From: Schoenoplectus triqueter
Lineage: Eukaryota; Streptophyta; Magnoliopsida; Poales; Cyperaceae
Direction: 5' to 3'
DNA: 33,389 nucleotides
NCBI GenBank assembly: GCA_964058805.1
Contig: CAXKVV010001298.1
Span: 1-33,389 of the forward strand
The number at the start of each line of letters is the position of its first letter. Position 1 is the stretch's first letter. A program made the translations under genes and the position numbers. The notes below the pieces were generated by a model. That model was given only the letters and a program-made list of their open reading frames with translations. It searched no databases and was not told where the DNA came from. Shown here in pieces: positions 11,231-20,065 of the stretch.

Positions 11231-12337
11231 CAGATGATTAATAGATTGATTAAACAAGTGGACCTATCAGGGTGTGCCAAGTCAGATTAATTAGATTTAA
11301 GCAGAGAGTTAATCAATCCACAGCTGGACTAATGGGCCGAGATTCATATACTTACACATGGGGCCCATTTGTCAGGTTTTTGAATGTATAGCTCACACAG
11401 GCAATCATGCACCAAGCCTATGCACAGATCTAAACAGAGATTTAAATCAAAAGGAAAAAGCGATGTGTACCTGGCTCACTTGTGTTGCGCCTCTGACTGT
11501 GGGTCCCACCTAGCTGTGGACTTTGTGCGCCAGGCACACCTCCTTCCCTCTCTTCTCCTTCTCCCCTCCCTCTCTTTCTTCTTCTTCTCGCCGAGGCCGA
11601 TGGCGCCATTAGTGTTAATTGAGTTCTCTGAAGCTTGAAGCTTCAATCCTTTATAGCTAAAGATAGCCTGTACAAAGGAGAGAAAGGATGAGCGCTCGAA
11701 ATTAAAAGAAAACAATTGAATAGAGCAGTGAGAGAGAATGATCACCTCGGGCGATTAATGAAGAACTTTGATCCGTGGGTCTAAGCTTAAAATTGATGAT
11801 ACAAGCAAACTTTAATCACCTAGGCGATGCTGTAAATGAAAGAAAAAACAGCAATTGAATGTTGAATAAGAACAATTGAGATAAGATGACAAGGTCGGAT
11901 AAATTGAGGAAAGTTAGAACCTTATGCTATAGACTCGAATTGGCAGTGTTTATGGCTTCCATGCACTCACACGATGATGTTGAAATGGTGAAGTTTGACA
12001 ATTGAATGGAGGAGCTATGGCAATAGCTAAGGTGTGAGCTCGGGTGATGAAGCTTTAAGCTTTGAAGAAAAATAACAATGGCAGAGGGTAAAAGGGTGCC
12101 TCAGATGCATTAGAGTGAGTATATATAGTATGTTTAGATGCTCTAGAAGGTTCTAGCAACAGATAAGAAGTGAGTCAAACGTGGTTAACAGCCAAAGACT
12201 TGAGCTTTGGATTCTTTGAATGGGACCCACATCTCAACAGAATGAATAACAGAATCAAAAGACCATGTTCATAGGCCAAGGCAGTTCAATCAATGGTGTT
12301 TAGATGGTGTATGGCTATAATCCTTTGGTGCACCACT
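11231..12337. other. Non-coding part of the insertion, little recognisable
   Basis: No coding frame is supported; the overlapping opposed frames at 11384-11745 match no family I know. A CT-rich stretch lies at about 11540-11590. Small inverted repeats are visible: AAGCTT pairs at about 11629-11641 and 12050-12064, CTAGAA/TTCTAG at 12143-12156, and the 10-base palindrome TGGTGCACCA at about 12326-12335. These continue the palindromic character of the block. Confidence 0.4.
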
Positions 12338-12454
12338 CCAATTGCCTATATAACCCGAGTAATAGCACACACAGACAGGGGGAGACAATATAACAGACCA
12401 GAGAGAGATAGAGAGAGATAGACTAGAGAGCTATAGCATAGAAAAGGCAATTGG
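12338..12454 (+). promoter_or_regulatory. TATA-like box inside a 10 bp inverted repeat, followed by a GA-rich leader
   Basis: CCAATTGCCT (12338-12347) and AGGCAATTGG (12445-12454) are perfect inverted repeats about 97 bases apart. TATATAA (12347-12353) starts on the last base of the left arm, and a GAGAGAGATA-rich tract follows at about 12401-12425. The layout is that of a promoter with a purine-rich leader that could start transcription of the plus strand toward the stem-loop families downstream. Transcription is inference. Confidence 0.35.
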
Positions 12455-12494
12455 AAGAGAAGAATTAATTGTGAGAAGGAAAGAAAGCCAAGAA

Positions 12495-12529
12495 ACCGAT
12501 TGATCTCAGTTTTAACTTGAGAACTCGGT
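12495..12529 (+). other. Stem-loop family B, copy 1
   Basis: Outer arms ACCGA and TCGGT; inner arms TCTC with GAGA and AGTT with AACT, one bulged T on the 3' side, loop TT. The joints TTGA (5') and AC (3') are the same in all three copies. The total length of 35 bases is also the same in all three. Confidence 0.85.
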
Positions 12530-12782
12530 TGTTACATCTCCAATTATTCACTAGAAGGTCAGTCTTGAGCTTAATTCCAATTGGATTTGAAGTTTCAGTA
12601 TTGAAATTTCGATGTAATTGATATATCGCATTTGAATCTTAGAGTAACAGTATCTTTGAGTTGAATTTTTCAATTTCTTTCCTTTAGTTTGCAAATTCAT
12701 AACTTCTTTCCTCTAATATTTGATCTGAATTACAGTTCTTGTTTTGTTTCTTGATTGGATTTCAAGTAATTAAGCTGGTTAA

Positions 12783-12817
12783 ATCGATTGATCTCGGTTA
12801 AAACCTGAGAACTCGAT
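12783..12817 (+). other. Stem-loop family B, copy 2
   Basis: Outer arms ATCGA and TCGAT, inner arms TCTC/GAGA and GGTT/AACC with a bulged T, loop AA. Relative to copy 1 the outer second pair changed from C-G to T-A and the first inner pair from A-T to G-C, both by changes on both sides. TGGT and ACCA flank it and could extend the stem. Confidence 0.85.
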
Positions 12818-12915
12818 ACCAGTAGAAGTTCTTGCTTTGATTCTTTGTTTAAACGTCAAATTCATCTCAGTCTGTGTTTGTATCTTATGTATTCAAGGTC
12901 GTTGTGTTGTTCAAA

Positions 12916-12950
12916 GTCGATTGATCTCAGTTTTAACTTGAGAACTCGAC
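12916..12950 (+). other. Stem-loop family B, copy 3
   Basis: Outer arms GTCGA and TCGAC, inner arms as in copy 1. The outermost pair is G-C instead of A-T, again by a double change. No pair of the stem is broken in any of the three copies. Confidence 0.85.
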
Positions 12951-13236
12951 GGAATTAATGATCTTCAACGTGTTATCGCGTCGTACCAGTTAAATCCAGT
13001 TCCAGACTTGAGATTAGGGAAAATTACATGCATGATTGGATATAGCTCAGTTATAATTGTCATTATGAAGCCTATTAAGTGCATAAGTCGCATTGAAAGT
13101 GGATGAGTAGTCGGAATTTTGAGTGAAAGATGATCGGTATCGGGCGATGCTGCACTGTGTCAATTTCTTTAGATCATAATGTAATTATCGTCCAAATTAG
13201 GTATATAATCTCGACTTAACTCCTATAGACACGTTA

Positions 13237-13277
13237 AACGATGCATTATCAATTCTGAATTGTCAGGAAACATCGTT
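13237..13277. other. Stem-loop with two perfect arms
   Basis: AACGATG (13237-13243) pairs with CATCGTT (13271-13277); inside, AATTC pairs with GAATT around a single T, with unpaired joints of 7 and 9 bases. Confidence 0.6.
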
Positions 13278-13305
13278 AAAATTAGTTATAAATCATGTCT
13301 ATACC

Positions 13306-13527
13306 TTCGGTACCGAACTGCACCACTGCTCTCCGAATAATATTTGTCAGTGTGATTCATTGGGTCAATTTAAGCTGCAATAATCATGTTAATTCATACT
13401 AGCATACGTAAACGATGCAAATAGGGCATTTAATTGTACAAAATATTGATTAATTCCATTGAATTTCTAAGAATTGAGATTCGGTACCGATTGGTACCAA
13501 ACCGACCCATTTAGCATTGGTATACCA
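13306..13527. repeat. Series of GGTACC/GGTATACC palindromes
   Basis: TTCGGTACCGAA (13306-13317, 12-base perfect palindrome), TCGGTACCGA (13481-13490), TTGGTACCAA (13491-13500) and TGGTATACCA (13518-13527). Three perfect 10-base palindromes fall within 47 bases; their centres are related but their arms differ, each staying self-complementary. Confidence 0.85.
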
Positions 13528-13949
13528 TGTGATTCACCGCATAGATCATTAATCGAACGCCGTAGAATAACTCCTCACGGCAAGACGACCCTAAGGCAGT
13601 CGCCTGATCGGAGGGAGATGGCCGCAGTCGCCGGCGCTGCCAATGGCACGAATCTTGGAACTCATGTTGACTGGAGAGTCAGAGAATCGCGGCAGCACGG
13701 ATATTGATGCGCGTGTGTGAATCTTGAAGAGATCGAGCGTTTGAAATAAAAGCACTGTTTTAAATAAAGATACAGAATGAATCTGGGCCTTACATCTCAT
13801 GAGATTTAATCTTGAAGCAAATCTGACAGCCCAAATAAGAACAGAGTTGAATAAAAGATAGGCGCCAATCTTGGTGCAGATCCAAAGGCCCATATTTAAC
13901 CCATTAATTAAATAATAACAAAATAGTAATGATATAGAATAAATAAATG
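13528..13949. other. Non-coding part of the insertion, GC-richer then AT-rich
   Basis: A GC-richer island at about 13560-13720 gives short open frames on both strands that match no family I know. I see no splice pattern or conserved motif that would support a gene. Confidence 0.35.
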
Positions 13950-15013
13950 ATTTGAAAATGCTCATGAACTCCAAATTGACTCAAATTTGTTTCTAAAATT
14001 TCCTTATTTTTCATATTATTTTTCTATATGATGATATTCCAGTTTTAAAAATATAATCATGGTGAAACAATTTAAAAGCAAAAGACATTATATATATTGA
14101 TATATTGACCTAGCTTTGACTTGTCATTTTAAATGCTATAAAAATTCCAAAAATACAAATAAAATCATGAATAATAACTAGATATATTTTACTGATTTTT
14201 CAAGTGATTTTTCATGAAATAATAATGACAATAGTAATATGCAATAATAAATGATGAGATTAGCTATATTCTTTGATAAAAAAAATATAATAATAAATAA
14301 TAATAGATATTATGTTGATATTCTCTATAAAAAGAATAATAAAATGAATAGTACAAAAAATACAAAAACATATGTTACCATGATAATAGATAATAAATAC
14401 ATTTTCTCCTATAATAAAGAGTGATAATATAGCTTTATAATAATATGAATTGCATTTCTTTTGTTATTTCTATACAAATATACAATAAAAATATTTTTAT
14501 GAATAAAATGCAATAAAAATAATAGTTGTAATAAAAATATAATGAATTTCATTTCTTATGACTATTTTCTAATAATAATAATAAAAAAAAAATCTTATAC
14601 TTTCCTATAGATAATAAATAGAAATAATAAAAATAATAATAATAATAATAATAAATAGTATAATAAATAAGATAGAATATTGATAATGATTTCTTCTTAG
14701 CTATTATAGATTTAAAAAAAATATAATAAAAAAATATAATAATAAAGATAATATAGCTAACCATCTTTTGATTTTATTTTCTAGTATTTTGTAAGTGATT
14801 TTTCTACAAAATAAATAGAGTTTAAGAATAATAAAAATAAAAAATTCTACTATTTTAGCTATTATAAAAATCCCAAAAATATAAATAAAATTCTAGTTAA
14901 TAGCTAACCCCTTTTTCTTATTATTTTTGTAAATAATTTTTCTACATAAATAAATAGAGTTTAAAAATAAAAAAAATATATAATAAAAATAATAATAATA
15001 ATAATAATAAAAA

Positions 15014-15052
<39 letters not shown>

Positions 15053-15060
15053 ATAAATTC
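13950..15060. repeat. AT-rich block with AAT/ATA microsatellites
   Basis: Very AT-rich sequence with AAT runs at about 14568-14583, 14625-14655 and 14985-15051. The open frames here are poly-isoleucine/tyrosine artefacts of the repeat. It splits the stem-loop-rich insertion in two and may be a separate insertion or a local expansion. Confidence 0.75.
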
Positions 15061-15186
15061 ATTTTCATAATAGAGATATTATGTAATAGGCTTTGTACAT
15101 TTTGGAGATGAACAAAAATGCTCACACAAGGAGTGTAGAGCCACATGAGGATGTTTGCATACATGATGTAACATTTAGAACGATTA

Positions 15187-15440
15187 GTCAGGACAAGAAC
15201 ATCTTGACGAAGGATAAACAAGGTTGCAACGGCAACACGAGAAGATACGTCAAGACAGGAACATTTTGACGTAGGATGATTAAGGCTTTGATAGCAACAT
15301 GAGAAGATATGTCGAGACAAGAACATCTTGACACTTGATAAAGAATAATAAGACACGTCGAGACAGGAACATCTTGACGTAGGATGATTAAGGCTTCGAT
15401 AGCAACATGAAGAGATATGTCAAGACAGGAATATCTTGAC
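15187..15440 (+). repeat. Five-copy stem-loop family C (GTCAAGA ... TCTTGAC)
   Basis: Five 22-base hairpins at 15187-15208, 15249-15270, 15311-15332, 15357-15378 and 15419-15440, with start spacings of 62, 62, 46 and 62. The 7-base arms enclose an eight-base loop (CAGGAACA or close variants). Arm variants are GTCAGGA, GTCAAGA and GTCGAGA on the left, TCTTGAC and TTTTGAC on the right. Every departure from Watson-Crick pairing is G-T on this strand. The next pair outward is C-G in copies 2 and 4, T-A in copy 3 and T-G in copy 5. GTTGC/GCAAC pairs between the first two copies. Confidence 0.85.
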
Positions 15441-15549
15441 GCTTGATGAAAAATAACCAGAGCTGCGACATCAACACGGAGATACATGTCGACTCTGAGG
15501 AAGAAGAACATTACGGTGTCCGAGAGAAGTGACATCTTAATGACTCGGT

Positions 15550-15572
15550 GTCATGAACAAGTAATTCATGAC
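15550..15572. other. Perfect 8 bp stem-loop
   Basis: GTCATGAA pairs with TTCATGAC around the seven-base loop CAAGTAA. It lies just before the large array at 15586. Confidence 0.85.
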
Positions 15573-15585
15573 CATTTGAGCTAGC

Positions 15586-16239
15586 AAGACTGAACTCACC
15601 CGTCGATGAGTTTGTCTTCTGGTGCATCTCCCGAAATCGTGAGATTGAATCGTCCTGTAGTAGATTCATCCACAAAACAGTGAATGTGAACCGTTCTGTA
15701 GGTAGGTTCCTTCATTAACACATGCCTCAATGTTGAACTGGCTCAGCGCTTCAGGTTTGACATTGTGTGTAATTGTGTTTCCTAGGTTTATGAATCGGCT
15801 TAGTGCTTCGAATTCATGATCTAGAAGATCGGTGAGAAGAAACACGTGGGCCATATCCACCCTTCTCCTGATTTGCCAACCTCAAGATCAACCGGCTCAG
15901 TGCTTCGAGTTGTATTTTGTGTGATTGGTTGTTGACTAGTTAAGATTGAACCGTTCTGTAGTAGGTTTGTCTTCTAGATCAACGGAGGTCGAGTCGTTCT
16001 GTATGTAGACTCACCTCAAGCCCCTCTGAAGAGACTAACCTGGTCTGTAGTAAGGTTACATCTCGAGGTGGCATAGACTGAACCGATCTGTTTGTAGGTT
16101 CATCTTCCATAGGACAAAACCGATCTGTTTGTAGGTTTGTCTTCCATAGAATTAAGTAGAGATTGAACCGATCTGTTTGTAGGTTCGTCTTTCACAGGGT
16201 TAGATAAAGACTGAACCGATCTGTTTGTAGGTTCGTCTT
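15586..16239 (+). repeat. Array of 13 stem-loops (family D): two conserved loops, covarying stems
   Basis: Hairpins at about 15586-15618, 15643-15670, 15683-15716, 15728-15765, 15782-15824, 15889-15912, 15936-15977, 15985-16017, 16023-16068, 16075-16105, 16111-16143, 16160-16190 and 16207-16239. Loop type I is GNYCTGT followed by four or five bases ending GTA (for example GTTCTGTAGTA, GATCTGTTTGTA). Loop type II is GCTCAGCGCTT, GCTTAGTGCTT or GCTCAGTGCTT. Inner arms pair in each copy although they differ: GAATC/GATTC, GAACC/GGTTC, GAGTC/GACTC, TAACCT/AGGTTA, AAACC/GGTTT. Most have a one-base bulge on the 5' side, then outer arms that also pair: AAGAC/GTCTT, GAGGT/ACCTC, GAGA/TCTC, AGGAC/GTCTT. 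The first hairpin has a different loop. A minus-strand frame at 15666-15860 is a shadow. Confidence 0.85.
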
Positions 16240-16540
16240 CCATGGACCCCTTTTATGAACCTAGACGACCACTTGACCATCTTTTAACTATACTATTTGC
16301 TTCTCTCTTTCAAAGATCCAGAGGTGCCTCGAGGTTAGTAGCCCAGGGTAATTAACGGTGGGGGCTTGCGCCCACCGGAATATACAAGAACTCACAATCA
16401 CTAAAAAACCCCCTGAATGTGCATCCAAATCACTCTAAACGGCAGAACCGGCCGACACCCAGCAGATGCACGCTCGGGAGGGATCTCCGTGTCCTTCTTC
16501 CGCGAACCCATCGCCCAGCGGCGGTGCGGCGGCGCGCGAA
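16240..16540. other. Right part of the insertion with a GC-rich hairpin
   Basis: CGGTGGG (16356-16362) pairs with CCCACCG (16371-16377) around an eight-base loop, and GAGG/CCTC pairs at 16321-16330. From about 16435 to 16540 the sequence is unusually GC-rich (several GGCGG and GCGCG words), a sharp change next to the PMD exon. The true right boundary of the insertion is probably in this interval. Confidence 0.45.
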
Positions 16541-17012
16541 AAAGGGTCGCACAGTGTAGAACTGAGGAGCTTCCACTAGGTGATCCTGAGCCTCAATTGC
16601 GACCTCCATACGGTGTCAAATAGGCGACACGATACATGGAGGACCCGAGCATTTTCGGGATTAGTTTGAGAATTTATAGGATCATATCGTCGATTGGATG
16701 CCGTACAGTGCCTATCACGACGACTGAACTTGGATGTACCATGTGCATTACAATTCGTAAGTTTCTAAAATCAATAAAATTTATTTACTTCAATTGGTAC
16801 ATGAATTTAATGTACTAACTTCAACATATGCAGGTGAAAGAGTCGGTGTGGATGATTCACTTCTGGATGGTTGTGAATCACTATCCAAATAAAGTCATGA
16901 GGCAGTTTAGTTTTTTCTAGCAGGTTCCTCCGCCGACGCCAATCGATTACCAACAGGTGCTGACATATCGTAAGAACAAGCACACATTGAGAGGCGGTGG
17001 ATGGCAGAATGT
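16541..17012 (+). pseudogene. PMD pseudogene, middle part
   Basis: The PMD frame resumes with LPLGDPEPQLRPPYG (the family has a closely similar DPxPxLRPPYG segment after the second domain part) and then a stop. It runs on through SLRIYRII, needs a frame change, and continues as WMPYSAY to a GTAAGT donor at 16757. The next exon starts at 16834 after an AG acceptor and reads SVWMIHFWMVVNHYPNKVMRQFSFF, with a TAG before QVPPPTPIDY; the family has VxRQFG followed by Q and IP or VP. It ends abruptly at GGWQNV, where the copia element begins. Stops and the frameshift show decay that is independent of the insertion. Confidence 0.75.
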
Positions 17013-18082
<1,070 letters not shown>

Positions 18083-18083
18083 G

Positions 18084-18095
18084 TGGTATCAGAGC
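18084..18095 (+). promoter_or_regulatory. Primer binding site, initiator tRNA-Met
   Basis: TGGTATCAGAGC, one base after the 5' LTR, is the usual complement of the 3' end of plant initiator tRNA-Met that primes minus-strand synthesis in copia elements. Confidence 0.9.
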
Positions 18096-19468
18096 ATTTG
18101 GTCATTGTATGTGATAAATCATGGCCAAAAGACTAAACTAAATTGATTGATTTATTCATAAGTTGTATATCTAGATAGTTATGCATGAGTTTTTCAGATT
18201 TTTACGAATTGGCATGCGTTCATGCGCATGGTATGTGTTAGATTTGTCAAGTTTGTAAAATTGTTGTAAAAACTGAAAGTTGGGGCTCAGTTTCAAGTCT
18301 ATAAATGGGGTCTATTTCGGGTTAGGAATTGACCAAAGGGGCTGTGATTAATTGAGTCTTCGTTTTGGCCCAAATCGTTAAAGATTGTTCTTTGGAGAGC
18401 CAAAACTGAAAAACTGCAATTTCTGGACAGCAACTTAACCATCATTAGATGATGCTTTTGAATGGTTTCTAGATCATAATAAGAAGTGAAACTGAGCACA
18501 ACCATGCATAATTGTTAGATTATGAATTATGAATAGTTTCAATCGGTTTGGTGCAAGTTATTGCGCTATTCTAACTTTGTTTTGCAGTAGTGGGTTTGTA
18601 TAGCCATGTTCAATGCCTTGTGTGTTGTAATGATTGCATGTATGAATGTTTGTAAGCGGCCTAAGGTGCCCCATGATATTAATTATTTTGTTGCATGATT
18701 AATATTGTATTTATGGCCTGCGTGTCAAGTTAGGAATGGGGATTTCTAATGTAATTTTCTGTTTCGATTTGAGAGTAGTCTTAAATAGAAAATGGGAAAT
18801 TATGGGTACTTAGATCACTAGTTTGTTCATGGAGATGATCAAAGAGGCAGTGATCGGAGGCCAAGGAAGCACAAGGGCTATACAAACTCACGATCATTTG
18901 TGTGGTTGTGCATGTTATTGTTTATGATATTTTATGTGATTGAATTGCGAGTCGTAGGATAGGTATGGGTGTATGCTATCACGACCACCATTCAAAGAGT
19001 CATATAAAATAAAGTCCCTAAAAATTAAGTCGATCTCCCTTCCTCCTCTATCCATGGAAACCTTGTATGGGGTGTTGGTGGGACCTACTCAGTAGGCACT
19101 GCATCCTATCCTTGGGGAAGTGGGGCACGTCGGACGTGTCGTCTCAAATAGAGAGGTTTTACTTAAGCGGGGTAACTCTGGGTTACATACCGACGCTGGC
19201 CTAGTTTGTACCTCGGGGAGGAGTATTCGTCATGAGTACTGGGTACTCAAGACGGAACCAAGAGTCAAATACGATTGTGATTAGCGAGGAGTATGCTTAC
19301 CTAAAATAGCTAAGTTCAAGTTTATGCCGACGCTGGCTTGAGCTTAGTAAAGATAGGGATCTTGGACTCACTACAAATTTTGGGACTTAATAATTGTAGT
19401 GGGAGTTTTATATTTATATAAAACATTACAATGCATGAACTAAATTCAAACCTTTGAAATTGTAGAAC
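18096..19468 (+). other. Untranslated leader of the copia element
   Basis: 1.37 kb without a supported coding frame between the primer site and gag. The word CCGACGCTGGC occurs twice (19190-19200 and 19327-19337). GAGTAC and GTACTC pair around a three-base loop at 19234-19248. A packaging or translation-control role is possible for such a leader but nothing here proves it. Confidence 0.6.
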
Positions 19469-20065
19469 ATGACAAAAGAACCCTCTTTCTCTCTTCGATC
19501 TCTCCTAGACAAAGAAAAACTTAAAAGTGATGGAATGAATTTCATGGATTGGCATCGTAACCTCAGGATAGTCTTGAGGCATGAGAAAAAGGAACACATC
19601 TTAACTCAACCCGTTCCAAAAAAACCCCACGATAAAGCGTCTCAGGCTGACAAGGACAAGTACACCAAGTTCGTGGATGACGAACTTGATGTCTCGTGCC
19701 TAATGGTGGCCACTATGAGTCCAGAGCTTCAAAAGAGGTTTGAAACTCGTGGTGCGTATGAGGTCATGGACACTCTCAAGAACATGTTTCAAGAGAAGGC
19801 CCAGACCGAGATGTACAATGTCACCAAGTCGCTAATGAGATGCACAATGCGCGAGAACGAATCCGTTAGCGCTCATATGCTCAAGATGACTAGTTATATT
19901 GAGCAGCTTGAGAAGCTAGATTGCAAGTGGGACGAGAAACTCATGCGGAACATTGTACTCGGCTCATTGTCATCACGCTTCTCTCAGTTCATTATGAACT
20001 ACAACATGATGGGACTGAAGGGAGGCCTGGATGAGTTATTGGGACTTCTTAAGACTGCCGAGTAG
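19469..20065 (+). CDS. gag: Copia Gag, closed by an in-frame TAG
   Basis: 198 codons of the copia capsid protein (UBN2 / Retrotran_gag_2 type), which assembles the cytoplasmic particle in which reverse transcription takes place. The N-terminus shows SLRSLLDKEKL and NFMDWHRNLRIVL (residues 24-36), the family's tryptophan-containing opening; LMRCTMRENESVSAHMLKM and LGSLSSRFSQF follow. The ATG at 19469 is chosen because it opens the domain at the usual distance. The frame ends TAG at 20063-20065 and the same frame stays open from 20066 on, with the zinc knuckle in the next piece. The stop thus cuts Gag before its RNA-binding end. It most likely replaced a glutamine codon by one C-to-T change; stop readthrough is less likely, as copia elements of this type usually have one open frame. 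Confidence 0.9.
   Translation: MTKEPSFSLRSLLDKEKLKSDGMNFMDWHRNLRIVLRHEKKEHILTQPVPKKPHDKASQADKDKYTKFVDDELDVSCLMVATMSPELQKRFETRGAYEVMDTLKNMFQEKAQTEMYNVTKSLMRCTMRENESVSAHMLKMTSYIEQLEKLDCKWDEKLMRNIVLGSLSSRFSQFIMNYNMMGLKGGLDELLGLLKTAE

Larger units (their letters stand above)
9641..16558. other. 6.9 kb non-coding, stem-loop-rich insertion in a PMD intron
   Basis: The PMD intron opened by the donor at 9641 is about 6.9 kb long, while its measurable siblings are 55-100 bp, so most of it must be inserted DNA. No frame in it encodes a recognised protein and I see no LTR pair. Its composition is less AT-rich than the flanks except at 13950-15060. It is packed with inverted repeats in several families, listed separately. 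Its exact ends could not be fixed: neither terminal inverted repeats nor a target duplication is obvious. The left edge lies between 9641 and about 9720, the right between about 16380 and 16558. It could be one non-autonomous element, several nested ones, or the leader of a non-coding transcript unit. Confidence 0.65.

Noticed and set aside
11384..11745. Opposed frames at 11384-11638 and 11476-11745
   Set aside because: They are driven by a CT/GA-rich tract, giving poly-serine/leucine/phenylalanine and poly-arginine/glutamate peptides.
13474..13974. Overlapping open frames on both strands at 13474-13974
   Set aside because: No domain, no splice context and no plausible start context; they lie in palindrome-rich non-coding DNA.
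15188..15535. Minus-strand frames over the family C hairpins
   Set aside because: They repeat because the DNA repeats; the peptide is low-complexity and the hairpins explain the pattern.
15187..16239. A CRISPR-like repeat array
   Set aside because: The repeats are not identical, the spacing is irregular, and the context is a plant genome; conserved parts are loops rather than whole repeats.
16356..16402. Helitron 3' end (GC-rich hairpin followed by CTAA)
   Set aside because: The hairpin is present but lies about 20 bases from CTAA, the base after it is not T, and no matching 5' end was found.
16398..16402. CACTA at 16398 as a CACTA-transposon end
   Set aside because: No inverted partner TAGTG with a matching 3 bp duplication could be found near 9641-9720, and five bases occur by chance.
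20063..20065. Programmed readthrough of the TAG between gag and pol
   Set aside because: Copia elements of this type usually have one frame, and a second C-to-T type stop exists in pol; simple decay explains both. Kept as a testable alternative.
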